From NCBI GenBank assembly GCA_022828105.1, contig JAJEJC010000008.1, positions 1 to 64,000 of the forward strand: a stretch of 64,000 bases of DNA, given 5' to 3'. Position numbers and translations under genes: made by a program. The notes under the pieces were generated by a model that was not told the origin of the DNA, did no database searches, and saw only the letters and a program-made list of their open reading frames with translations. Shown here one piece after another: positions 7,334 through 18,176 of the stretch (within the stretch, counting starts at the first letter, position 1; every line of letters begins with the position of its first letter). The DNA comes from Dehalococcoidia bacterium. GTDB taxonomy: Bacteria > Chloroflexota > Dehalococcoidia > Bin125.

Positions 7334-8593
7334 TCAGGTGAGCGCGTCGGCGATGGCGAGTTGAGCGATCCGCTCGTCGTCGTAACCGAGGATGTCCCGG
7401 AGGACGAGGTCGTTATCGCGGCCGATCGACGGCGCCGCCGAGCGATAGCTGGGCGGCGTTTCCGACATCTGCCCTTTGGCCGCCTCAAAGGCGGTATCGC
7501 CGTGGACCGGGTGCTCCATGCGGACGAAGTGGCCTCGATGCCTCATCTGCGGGTCGGCGGCCGAGGCGGCGCTGTTGGAGACGGCGTGGGCGGGGACGCC
7601 GAAGGCCTGCAGCATGTACTCCAGCTCAAGCGCTCCGCGCTCTGCGGTCCACCCGCTCACGAGCTGGTTGAGTTCGTCTTCATTGGATTTGCGAGCGCCG
7701 AAGTCGGCAAAGCGGTCGTCGCAGGTGAGTTCGCCCATGCCCATCGCCGAGCAGAGGTTTGCCCAGTCGGCGTCGTTACGGACCGCAATGGCGACCCAAT
7801 CGTCGTCGCCGGCGGCGCGGTAGCAGCCGTGCGGCGCCATGTCGGGATCGGCGTTGCCGACCAGTTGCGGCACGCGACCGTTGATCGTGTAGTCGAGCAG
7901 CGCGGTGCTCATGAAGTGGAGCGAGGATTCTGCCTGGGCCTGGTCGATGTAGAGTCCCTCGCCGGTGCGATCGCGATGATCGAGGGCGGCGAGGATCGTG
8001 GGCAGTGAGAATCGCGGCGAGAGGTAGTCGGTGTATGCCGAGTACGGGCCGATCGGCGCCTCACCGGGATTGCCGGCGAGCGCGATGTAGCCGCCGATTG
8101 CCGAGCCCATGGTGCCGAATCCGGCGACTCGCGAGAGCGGACCGGCTTGCCCGAAGAGACAGGTCGAGAGCATGATCAGGTCGGGCTTGATTTCCCTGAG
8201 CGAATCGTAGTCCATGCCCCAGGCTCGCATGGCGCGGGGCGAAAAGGACTCGGACAACACGTCGCACCACTTGATTAGGTCGAACACGACTTCGCGAGCT
8301 TCGGAGGTGGCGAGGTTGAGCGACAGGCCAAGCTTGTTGATGTTCATATTGCCGAACAGGCCCGAGTGATCGGGACCTTGCTCGTTGTTGTGGAACGGTC
8401 CGATGCCCCTGGCGGTCTCGATCCGATTTGCCGATTCGACCCGGATCACGGTCGCGCCGAAGTCGGCCATCGCGCGGGTCGCCGTTGGTCCGGCCACGAC
8501 CCACATCAGGTCGAGCACCTTGACTCCGGCGAGCGCACCTTCGGTCGGGATGCCCGGGGTGCTGGGCAGTGCGGTCGCACTTGAGGTTGTCAT
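7334..8593 (-). CDS. CaiB/BaiF (family III) CoA-transferase, catalytic-Asp subunit
   Basis: 419-residue family III CoA-transferase. The CoA-binding N-terminus (GVKVLDLMWVVAGPTATRAMADFGATVIRVE) is followed by the region holding the catalytic Asp, D189 in AYTDYLSP, 22 residues before GEG. That is the spacing of D169 in E. coli CaiB. The ATG at 8593 overlaps the stop of the upstream CaiB gene (ATGA), implying coupled synthesis and probably a heteromeric enzyme. A longer in-frame extension upstream is only an antisense reading of that neighbour. Substrates are unknown. Confidence 0.9.
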   Translation of the reverse strand: MTTSSATALPSTPGIPTEGALAGVKVLDLMWVVAGPTATRAMADFGATVIRVESANRIETARGIGPFHNNEQGPDHSGLFGNMNINKLGLSLNLATSEAREVVFDLIKWCDVLSESFSPRAMRAWGMDYDSLREIKPDLIMLSTCLFGQAGPLSRVAGFGTMGSAIGGYIALAGNPGEAPIGPYSAYTDYLSPRFSLPTILAALDHRDRTGEGLYIDQAQAESSLHFMSTALLDYTINGRVPQLVGNADPDMAPHGCYRAAGDDDWVAIAVRNDADWANLCSAMGMGELTCDDRFADFGARKSNEDELNQLVSGWTAERGALELEYMLQAFGVPAHAVSNSAASAADPQMRHRGHFVRMEHPVHGDTAFEAAKGQMSETPPSYRSAAPSIGRDNDLVLRDILGYDDERIAQLAIADALT

Positions 8594-9834
8594 CAGATCA
8601 CCCCTCGTTCCTGCAACTGAGCAAGATCCTCGGCATCGAGTCCGAGTTCGGCGTAGACCTCGGCGTTGTGCTCGCCGAGGTTTGGAGCGCGGCGGCGGTA
8701 CTCGAGCTGATTGGCCGAGAGCTGCACGAATGGTCCCGGGAAGCGAACCGGGTCGGGCCAAGCAGGCATCTCGTGCTCCCGCCAGAAGTTTCGCGCCTCG
8801 AACTGCTCCGAGTCGGCGACTTCGTCCACGGTGGTCACGGGGACGATCAGCAGGGAACGCGCCTGCGCCTCGGTGAACAATTCGTCTCGCGAGCGCTTGA
8901 TAATGAAGTCGCCCACCACGCCCAAGAGCCGGTCCCACTCCGAGAGCGGCCGCTGACCGGAGATGAACTCTGCGCCGAGTCCAATCCAATCGAGGTCGCG
9001 GTCTTCCTGCGTGCATTCGCCCTCGTCGTACATCCACTCGAACAGCCTGCGTGAGAACGGGCCGATGCCGGAACCGAAGAGGAAGGTGAGTGAGATGAAG
9101 CCGTCGGCGGCTTCCCAGATCAGCTTGCCGGTGAAGGGCCCGACGGCCATGCCGCCGGCGACGCGGGCGGTCTCGGCGGCGCCGATCGAGGCGGCGAGGT
9201 TGGCGGACATTGAGGCGGCGGCGACTGACTGCTGCGCGGAGATATCGACGTGTTGTCCGCGCCCGATTGATCTGCGGGCGTAGAGCGCGATCATTGCCGC
9301 GCTGGCGGCTTCGCCCGAGGCATGGAACCAGGCCTGCGGGACGGAGACGCGGACCGGCGCATCGCCGGCCCCGCCGGAGAGGATCAAGGGACCGCCGGCC
9401 GCCATCAGGATCAAGTCAGTCGCGGCATAGGTGGCCTTGGGCCCGGTCTGACCGAACGCGGAAATCGAGGCGTAGATCAGGTTGTCGTCCTCAGCCGAGA
9501 GCGCGTCGTATCCGAGGCCCCGGGCATCCATGACGCCCGGCGGGTCCGACTCCAACACGAAGTCGGCGGTCGCGGCCAGTTGACGGATCAGCGCCTGGCC
9601 GTCGGAGTGATCGAGATTGCAGGTGATGCCGCGCTTGTTGCGGGCATAGGCCCACCAGTAGAGCGAGCGGTCGGGGCTCGGATCGTCGCCGGCGAACGGG
9701 CCGACGGAGCGCGCGGACGAGCCCTCGGGCGGTTCCACGCAGATCACATCCGCGCCGAGGTCGGCCAGGATCTGTCCGGCCAGCATGCCGCGTTGATCGG
9801 TCAGGTCCAGCACGCGATACGGCGTCAGCAACAT
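8593..9834 (-). CDS. CaiB/BaiF (family III) CoA-transferase, subunit lacking catalytic Asp
   Basis: 413-residue family III fold: YRVLDLTDQRGMLAGQILADLGADVICVEPP and the GRGQHVDIS strand. Where active members have the catalytic Asp, the sequence reads SVPQAWFHASGEAA, with no Asp nearby. The protein is probably a structural or CoA-binding partner of the downstream subunit, as in known two-subunit family III transferases. The ATG at 9834 has GGAGGAG upstream. It is first in the pair. Confidence 0.88.
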   Translation of the reverse strand: MLLTPYRVLDLTDQRGMLAGQILADLGADVICVEPPEGSSARSVGPFAGDDPSPDRSLYWWAYARNKRGITCNLDHSDGQALIRQLAATADFVLESDPPGVMDARGLGYDALSAEDDNLIYASISAFGQTGPKATYAATDLILMAAGGPLILSGGAGDAPVRVSVPQAWFHASGEAASAAMIALYARRSIGRGQHVDISAQQSVAAASMSANLAASIGAAETARVAGGMAVGPFTGKLIWEAADGFISLTFLFGSGIGPFSRRLFEWMYDEGECTQEDRDLDWIGLGAEFISGQRPLSEWDRLLGVVGDFIIKRSRDELFTEAQARSLLIVPVTTVDEVADSEQFEARNFWREHEMPAWPDPVRFPGPFVQLSANQLEYRRRAPNLGEHNAEVYAELGLDAEDLAQLQERGVI

Positions 9835-9895
9835 CGGTCGGCGCTCCTCCCGCTCAGCGATTGAAGAGTATCGCAACGCACGACAGGACGGCGGA

Positions 9896-10966
9896 CTACT
9901 GGAGCGCGCCCGAACCGCTGATCTCCCAGGCCTCCTCGACATTGCCGTTGCGGTGCGCGTGGAGCGTCCGATGCAGGAGGACGGTGCTGTCGGAGTAATG
10001 AGGGACGAGTTCGACACGGTCGCCGATCTGCAGTGCGTTGCCGCCGTCCCGCGAGAGGTGCGTGTGCTCCGCGCTGAGGCCGACACACCGCCAGCCGGCG
10101 GGATTGATCACCGTGGGCATTCCAGTGTGGCGGCCGGTGGCCTTCCAGCCGGCGTCCCCTGCGGCGCGCTCTGCGTTGACCGCCGACACCACCTGACAGA
10201 GGAGGCTCAGCGCGCGCCGGTGGCCTTCGACGCCCATCTGCTCGTAAGTCAGGTCCATCAAGGCCGCGCCACCGGCCTGGAGTTCGTTGAGCACGCCTTG
10301 TTCCAGCACGTAGCGATAGTTGCCGCTGCCGCCTCCGGAGCGCAATCCGATCTCGTGGCCTTCGGCCTCGCACAGACCGTTGGCGCGATCGAGGATTGCG
10401 GCGGAAGCGGCGGTCTCGCGCTCCTTCTCGTCGTCGGGCAGACCCATCACGTGGCCCTCGTAGCCCATCAGACCGCGCAGGCGCAGCGCGGGGAGATCCG
10501 CGATCAACGCGCAGAGCGCCGGCGCGTGCTCGGGCGTGACTCCGCAGCGATGCAGATTGACATCGATGTCAATGAGCAGATCAATAGTCACGCCGGCGGC
10601 GTCGGCCGCCGCGGATATCTCGCGGATGTTGGTGGCGTCGTCGACCGCCACGCAGAGCGTCGCCAGTCGCGCCACCTCGACCAGTCGGGCCACTTTCCGT
10701 TCGCCGATGACTTCGTTGGCGATCAAGATGTCGGTCACGCCGCCTCGGGCCATCGCCAGCGCTTCGGTGGCCTTGGCGCAGGTGACGCCGACGGCGCCGG
10801 CGTCAATCAGCCTGAGCGCCATGGCCGGGGACTTGCAGGCCTTGACGTGCGGCCGCCAGACGATGCCGGCCTCGGCGCAGCGCCGCGCCATGAGCTGGGC
10901 GTTGTGCTCGAGCGCATCGAGATCGACCAGCAAGGCAGGCGTGTCCAGCTCCCAGATCGAAGTCAT
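9896..10966 (-). CDS. D-threonine aldolase/D-serine dehydratase-like PLP enzyme
   Basis: 356-residue alanine-racemase-fold (type III) PLP protein. The PLP lysine is K42 in RPHVKACKSPAMA. The C-terminal domain carries the metal-site segment VPHYSDSTVLLH (H323). Classical members have H-x-C or H-x-D there; here it is H323-x-S325, with D326 next. Metal use or reaction may therefore differ. It lies upstream of the CaiB pair on the same strand, and divergently 47 bases from the hydrolase at 11014. Confidence 0.8.
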   Translation of the reverse strand: MTSIWELDTPALLVDLDALEHNAQLMARRCAEAGIVWRPHVKACKSPAMALRLIDAGAVGVTCAKATEALAMARGGVTDILIANEVIGERKVARLVEVARLATLCVAVDDATNIREISAAADAAGVTIDLLIDIDVNLHRCGVTPEHAPALCALIADLPALRLRGLMGYEGHVMGLPDDEKERETAASAAILDRANGLCEAEGHEIGLRSGGGSGNYRYVLEQGVLNELQAGGAALMDLTYEQMGVEGHRRALSLLCQVVSAVNAERAAGDAGWKATGRHTGMPTVINPAGWRCVGLSAEHTHLSRDGGNALQIGDRVELVPHYSDSTVLLHRTLHAHRNGNVEEAWEISGSGALQ

Positions 10967-11013
10967 AGCATGCTCCCATCGAAGTCAATGGAATCCTAGC
11001 GAAACTCCGACCG

Positions 11014-11769
11014 ATGCCCTTCTCCCGGATCAATGGCCTGCGACTCTTCTACCACGAGCAGGGTCCCGACGTTTCCGATGCGCCGACCATCGTCTTCGTG
11101 CACGGGACGCAGGGCAACGCCTCGCTCTGGGCCGGCCTGATCGACAAGCTCTCGGACCGCTTCCACTGCGCGGCGCTCAACCACCGAGGGCGCGCGCCCT
11201 CCGAGTCGCCGGACTACCCGTCGCGGTACAGCATCGAGCAGTTCGCCGACGACCAGGCCGCATTCATCGAGCAGCGCGGCTACCGCAACGTCACGATGAT
11301 CGGTTGGTCGCTGGGCGTGCGGACGACACTGGCTTACCTGGATCGGCACGGATCGGAGCGTGCGGGGCAGGCAATTCTGGTCGCCGGTCCGCCCTCGCCC
11401 AACTTCGGCGGCCAGCCGTTGACTCCGCCTGATCAGGACGCGCCGCCGCGCGAGGTCTGGGGACAGCAGTTCCGCGCCTCGACCGAGGCATGCTGGGAAG
11501 GGTCGCAGCGCTCGCGGGCAACCTGCGACCTCGAGTCGACGCTGGCAGGCATCGAGATCCCGGTGGCGCTGTTCCCCGGCCGTCACGATCCGATCTGTCC
11601 GCACGCAGCGGCGGAGTTCATGGCGCGGGAGATTCCCGACGCCACGCTGGTGACGTTCGAGGAGTCCGGTCACGCGCCGCTGGTCACGGAATCGGAGCGG
11701 TTTATCGACGAAACGGTCGCCTTCATCGAACGCTGCGAGGCGTCGCGGCGGGCGCTCGCATCCTACTGA
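11014..11769 (+). CDS. Alpha/beta hydrolase
   Basis: 251-residue alpha/beta hydrolase. Visible are the oxyanion HGTQGN strand, nucleophile S99 in GWSLG, an Asp in PGRHDPICP, and the catalytic His in EESGHAPLV. Length and layout match small esterase, haloperoxidase-like or C-C hydrolase members. The substrate cannot be told from sequence. The start ATG follows the divergent promoter shared with the aldolase-like gene. Confidence 0.85.
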   Translation: MPFSRINGLRLFYHEQGPDVSDAPTIVFVHGTQGNASLWAGLIDKLSDRFHCAALNHRGRAPSESPDYPSRYSIEQFADDQAAFIEQRGYRNVTMIGWSLGVRTTLAYLDRHGSERAGQAILVAGPPSPNFGGQPLTPPDQDAPPREVWGQQFRASTEACWEGSQRSRATCDLESTLAGIEIPVALFPGRHDPICPHAAAEFMAREIPDATLVTFEESGHAPLVTESERFIDETVAFIERCEASRRALASY

Positions 11770-11821
11770 CGCCGAGAGCGCTGCGCTGCCTGCGACGCAT
11801 GGGCCGCCGGGCGCTCGGTGA

Positions 11822-14095
<2,274 letters not shown>

Positions 14096-14112
14096 CGCGC
14101 TTCGCAGCTCGG

Positions 14113-14985
14113 TCAGTCCACGACCAGCGGCAGCGATTCGTTGGCCGCGTATTCGGACATCGAGGCGTCGTAGACCGCGACGTTGTCGTAGCCGAGCAGG
14201 CTGAGAATGAAGGCGTCGTTTGAGGCGGCAATGCCTCCGCCGCAGTATGTGACGACCCGCTGCGATTTGTCCGGCGCGACCTCGGCAAACAGGTCGGCGA
14301 GTTCGTCTGATGGCCGGTAGAGGCCGGTGTCGGGATCGATCAGCTCCATCGCCGGGACGTTGGTCGAGCCCGGGATGTGACCGGCTCGGCCGTACGTGCG
14401 GCCTTCGTCGGCGCCCGAGTGCTGGTCGCGGCCCAGCGCGTTGATCAGGCAGCTCCCGCCCGACTCGACGAACGCATTGACTTCAGCCAGATCGGCGAAG
14501 CGGTCGAGGTCGGCCGTGGGTGTGAATGTCGCCGGCGCGTAGCTTGCCGATTCCGTGGACGCAGGCCGGCCCTCGTCCGACCAGCGGCGCCAGCCGCCGT
14601 CGAGCACGACGGCGTTGACGCAGCCCATCGAGCGGAACATCCACCACAGCCGAGCCGCCCACATCGAACCGAGCCGGTCGTAGAGGACCAGTGTCGAGGT
14701 CTCGGAGATGCCGTGACGACCGGCCGCCTCCGCAAAGGCGTCGGCCGAGGGCATCATGAAGCGCAGCCGCTGACTGTTGTCGGAGAAATCGGCCTGCAGG
14801 TCGAGGAAGCCGGCGCCGGGGATGTGGCCCGACTCGTACTCCGCCCGCCCCGACTCGACGCGGTAGCCGCCGCCGTCGCGCGGGCGCAGGAACACGGTCG
14901 ACTCGAAGATGCGGACATTGGGATCATCGAGATGGTCCGCCAGCCAGTCGGTGGAGACGAGATATTCGGGATGCGCGAACGTCAT
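14113..14985 (-). CDS. Thiosulfate/3-mercaptopyruvate sulfurtransferase
   Basis: 290 residues, two rhodanese domains. The N-terminal domain is inactive, with D103 at the loop position (LYDRLGSMWAAR). The C-terminal domain carries the active-site Cys248 in VTYCGGGIAAS. This loop differs from CGSGVTA of 3-mercaptopyruvate enzymes and CRKGVT of thiosulfate enzymes, so the donor is uncertain. The gene is convergent with katG, 17 bases apart. Confidence 0.9.
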   Translation of the reverse strand: MTFAHPEYLVSTDWLADHLDDPNVRIFESTVFLRPRDGGGYRVESGRAEYESGHIPGAGFLDLQADFSDNSQRLRFMMPSADAFAEAAGRHGISETSTLVLYDRLGSMWAARLWWMFRSMGCVNAVVLDGGWRRWSDEGRPASTESASYAPATFTPTADLDRFADLAEVNAFVESGGSCLINALGRDQHSGADEGRTYGRAGHIPGSTNVPAMELIDPDTGLYRPSDELADLFAEVAPDKSQRVVTYCGGGIAASNDAFILSLLGYDNVAVYDASMSEYAANESLPLVVD

Positions 14986-15116
14986 GAGTCACTCCTGTCA
15001 ACGACGGTCGTCATACCCGCGCTTGCCGCCGGTATCTCGTCGTGTGCATTCGGGGATCAATGTAGCTGGCGATAGACTGCCTCCGATCCTCCCGCAGCAC
15101 CTGAGACATCCCGCTC

Positions 15117-16082
15117 GTGGCCTATCTGAACACCTTCGCGCCCACCGCCGACGCCGTCGATATGACCTGCACCGACGAGTTCGCCTCGCTTTGCCAGTCG
15201 GCCGCCGACCTCGGCATCCCGCACGCGGCGAACGTGCGCTACGTCTCGCGCAACACGGTGATCAATCACCTCCGACTGCACCTGCTCGAATGGGGCGATC
15301 CGGCCAACCAGACGATCGTGCTGCTGCACGGCGGCAACCAGTCGGCGCATAGCTGGGACCTGGTCGCGCTGCACCTGGCCGACCGTTTCCACATCGTCGC
15401 TCCCGACCAGCGCGGACACGGCGACTCGGAATGGGCCCGCGACGCCGACTACGGCCCCGACCAGATGGCGTCGGACGCGCTGCAACTGATCCACGAAGAC
15501 GGTTTCGAATCGCCGATCGTGATGGGGCACTCGATGGGCGGCATGGTCACGATGCGGCTCACGGCGCGCGAGCCGTCGCTGCCGCGCGCAGTAGTGCTGG
15601 TCGACGTCGGACCCGAGGTCTCGCAGCGCGGCGCGGAGCAGATTCGCAACTTCGTCGTGCGCAACGTCGAGTTCGACCATCTCGACGAGTTCATCGACCG
15701 GGTCGCCGCCTACGATCCGTTCCGCTCGCGCGAGCACATGGAGCGCACAGCGCGCTACAACCTCGTGCATCGTTCGGACGGCAAGTACGTCTCCAAGTCG
15801 GACCGCATTCTGCACGATCCCGGCTTCCGCCGCGCGGCCGCGGACCGGCGCGATGTCGCCGACGGATTCCATGAGTTCGCCGGACCGACGCTGCTTGTGC
15901 GCGGCGAGTCGAGCAACATCTTGCAGGCCGAGGCTGCGAAGCGCTTCGTCGAAGAGCTGCCCGGCGCGCGGCTGGTCGAGGTACCCGACTGCGGACACAA
16001 CGTCCATTCCCAGAACACGCCCGGATTCATTGGGGCCGTCTCCGGCTTTCTGCACGCCGCCGCGGACGACGGCACGGGGTAG
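15117..16082 (+). CDS. Alpha/beta hydrolase
   Basis: 321-residue alpha/beta hydrolase: HGGNQSAHSWD oxyanion strand, DQRGHGDSE, nucleophile S139 in MGHSMGG, and catalytic His in PDCGHNVHSQN. It resembles epoxide-hydrolase/haloalkane-type lipases with a lid between residues 170 and 240. The start is uncertain: GTG 15117 is given, ATG 15162 also fits. The next gene follows 20 bases downstream. Confidence 0.82.
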   Translation: MAYLNTFAPTADAVDMTCTDEFASLCQSAADLGIPHAANVRYVSRNTVINHLRLHLLEWGDPANQTIVLLHGGNQSAHSWDLVALHLADRFHIVAPDQRGHGDSEWARDADYGPDQMASDALQLIHEDGFESPIVMGHSMGGMVTMRLTAREPSLPRAVVLVDVGPEVSQRGAEQIRNFVVRNVEFDHLDEFIDRVAAYDPFRSREHMERTARYNLVHRSDGKYVSKSDRILHDPGFRRAAADRRDVADGFHEFAGPTLLVRGESSNILQAEAAKRFVEELPGARLVEVPDCGHNVHSQNTPGFIGAVSGFLHAAADDGTG

Positions 16083-16102
16083 TTCTGGCGTAGGATCGAC
16101 TC

Positions 16103-16729
16103 ATGGCAGATCAGTACGTCGCGCGCGACCGCGAGACCGGCTTCGAAGTCACCGTGACCGGTGAGTTTCCCGAGCACCCCGACGACCGCATGAGGATCGC
16201 TCGCACGACCACGCTGTTCACCAAGCTGATGTCGACGCTGTTGCAGCACGACGAGTCGATGCGGCGGATGGGATTCCGCGCGATCGAGACGCAGCTTGAG
16301 ATTGCCGACGCGCTGATCCGTCAGGATCACGTCGAAGTCCAGCGGCTCGTGCGGGAAACGCTGACCTCGATGGGCGTCAGCGAGGACCAGCTTAGAGAGA
16401 TGGCCCAGCGCCTGGCCGAGGCGAGCGGTCTCGATCCGCGCGTGGCACAGGAGTTGTCGCGGGCGTTCGGCTTCGAATCCGAACCTGCGTTGACTGACGA
16501 CCCGACTGAAGCCGATGTACTGGATGCGACGGCTTCGGAGATGGATTCGGAGCGCGAGCCCCTCAATCCACAGATCCTCGAGCAACTGGACCAGTTGCTG
16601 GCCGATGCCGAGCGCACAATCGGCGAGGCCGGCGAGGCGGATCCCGACCCAGAGGCGGAGCCGGGCGCGAGCGGCGATACTGAAGACGAATCAGAACCGG
16701 ACGGCGATCAGAAAGGACCGGCGGCATGA
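16103..16729 (+). CDS. Hypothetical acidic protein
   Basis: 208 residues, no family recognised. Residues 1-140 are predicted largely helical and amphipathic (DRMRIARTTTLFTKLMSTLLQ, VQRLVRETLTSMGVSEDQ). Residues 145-208 are strongly acidic and low-complexity (Asp/Glu/Pro/Gly). There is no signal peptide or membrane segment. The stop overlaps the ATG of the following DinB gene by 4 bases, so the two are co-translated and may work together. Confidence 0.7.
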   Translation: MADQYVARDRETGFEVTVTGEFPEHPDDRMRIARTTTLFTKLMSTLLQHDESMRRMGFRAIETQLEIADALIRQDHVEVQRLVRETLTSMGVSEDQLREMAQRLAEASGLDPRVAQELSRAFGFESEPALTDDPTEADVLDATASEMDSEREPLNPQILEQLDQLLADAERTIGEAGEADPDPEAEPGASGDTEDESEPDGDQKGPAA

Positions 16730-17262
16730 GTCAAGCGGCGGTTGGATACATCAAGGACATGCTGAGTTTCATCCACGGCGGCTTTCGCGACGCGCGATCC
16801 GGCCAGACCGAGGAGCAGCTCCACTTCGTGCCCGACGGCGAGTCGCACTCAGTCGCCTGGGTGCTCTGGCACGCGGCGCGGGTCGAGGACCTGCTCGTCC
16901 AGGGCGCCTGGCAGGGTAAGGACGAAATCTGGCGCTCCGGCGGCTGGGCGGAGAAGACCGGCCTGCCCGAGCGCGGCTTCGGCACAGGACAGTCGACCGA
17001 GGAAGCCTCGGCCGTCGCGATCGGCGACATGGACCAGTTCTGGGCCTACCAGGACGCAGTCAACGAATCGACCCACGCCTTCCTCGACTCGCTCAGCGAT
17101 GACGACCTCTCGCGCGAGGTCAAGCTGGGCGACCGCACGGAGACGCTGGGCGAGTCGATCACCCTGCACCTCTGCACACATCTCAACGGCCACCGCGGCG
17201 AGATCAACCTGATCCGCGGCATGCACGGACTCGATCCGGTACGTCCCAACATGGGCGGCTAG
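16726..17262 (+). CDS. DinB-family protein
   Basis: 178-residue DinB four-helix protein. The conserved His positions are visible in VLWHAARVEDLL (residue 46) and LHLCTHLNGHRGEINLIRGMHGL (residues 145-165), which form the putative metal site. It is coupled by a 4-base overlap to the acidic hypothetical protein and followed by the epimerase gene after 27 bases. This suggests a small operon of 16103-19346. Confidence 0.82.
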   Translation: MSQAAVGYIKDMLSFIHGGFRDARSGQTEEQLHFVPDGESHSVAWVLWHAARVEDLLVQGAWQGKDEIWRSGGWAEKTGLPERGFGTGQSTEEASAVAIGDMDQFWAYQDAVNESTHAFLDSLSDDDLSREVKLGDRTETLGESITLHLCTHLNGHRGEINLIRGMHGLDPVRPNMGG

Positions 17263-17289
17263 CGGGAGCGGCTGAACTGGAGCCAGGCC

Positions 17290-18171
17290 ATGCACGTAGT
17301 GATCACCGGCGCAAGCGGACTGGTCGGCGGGGCGTTGATCACCGAGTTGCGCCGCCGCGGCGTCAACGTCATTGCGGTCTCGCGCAATCCGCGCGCCCAT
17401 GCAGCCCTCTCGGGCGTGACCTGGACCGGCTGGGACGGCCTGACCGACGCCGTCGCCGGCGCGGCCGGGGTCGTGCACCTGGCCGGCGAAGGCATCGTTG
17501 ACCAACGCTGGTCGAGCGAACGCAAGGCCGCACTGCGCTCCAGCCGCGTCGACACGACGCGACAGGTCGCGCAGGCGATCCGGGAGTCGGGCGAGAAACC
17601 GGGCGTGCTGGTCAGCGCCTCGGCGATCGGCTACTACGGCAATCTCGTCGAGCGGGAATCGACCGAGTCTGCGCCGGCCGGCGACGACTTTCTCGCTCAT
17701 CTCTGCGTCGACTGGGAGGCAGAGGCGCAGGGTTCGGGCGTGCGCACGGTCACGGCTCGGATCGGGATCATCCTGGCAACCGAGGGCGGCGCGCTGCCGC
17801 GTCTGCTCTTGCCCTTCAAACTCGGAGTGGGCGGACCAATCGGCATGGGACGCGCCTGGTGGAGCTGGGTGCACATCGACGATGTCGTCGGCGCAATCGT
17901 CCACGCGCTGGAGCAGACCGGCGTTGAAGGAGCGATCAACCTGACCTCGCCGAATCCGGTCCGCAACCGGGAGTTCTCCTCGGCGCTGGGTCGCGCGCTG
18001 AGCCGTCCCGCGCTCATGCCCGTGCCGCCACTGGCGCTTAAGCTGATGCTGGGCGAAGGCGCGAGCGTGCTGCTCGCTTCGCAGCGCATCCTGCCCACGC
18101 GGACGCTCGACCTCGGTTACCGGTTCAAGTTCACCGACATCGACTCGGCGCTGCAAGATCTGGTCGCCTGA
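17290..18171 (+). CDS. TIGR01777-family NAD-dependent epimerase (YfcH-like)
   Basis: 293-residue atypical SDR of the YfcH/TIGR01777 group. The signs are the N-terminal ITGASGLVGGAL nucleotide loop, LAGEGIVDQRWSSERKAALRSSRVDTT, SASAIGYYG, and a C-terminal DUF1731-like tail (SRPALMPVPPLALKLMLGEGASVLLASQRILPTRTLDLGYRF, described by its range 265-285). Function in bacteria is not established. The next gene begins 6 bases downstream. Confidence 0.9.
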   Translation: MHVVITGASGLVGGALITELRRRGVNVIAVSRNPRAHAALSGVTWTGWDGLTDAVAGAAGVVHLAGEGIVDQRWSSERKAALRSSRVDTTRQVAQAIRESGEKPGVLVSASAIGYYGNLVERESTESAPAGDDFLAHLCVDWEAEAQGSGVRTVTARIGIILATEGGALPRLLLPFKLGVGGPIGMGRAWWSWVHIDDVVGAIVHALEQTGVEGAINLTSPNPVRNREFSSALGRALSRPALMPVPPLALKLMLGEGASVLLASQRILPTRTLDLGYRFKFTDIDSALQDLVA

Positions 18172-18176
18172 ACGCA

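Noticed and set aside
7334-9834. The Asp of the IDxSxxD strand of CaiB/BaiF proteins as the catalytic residue
   Set aside because: Counting along E. coli CaiB places Asp169 in PYTADY, earlier in the chain. Calls of active and inactive halves were redone using that position.
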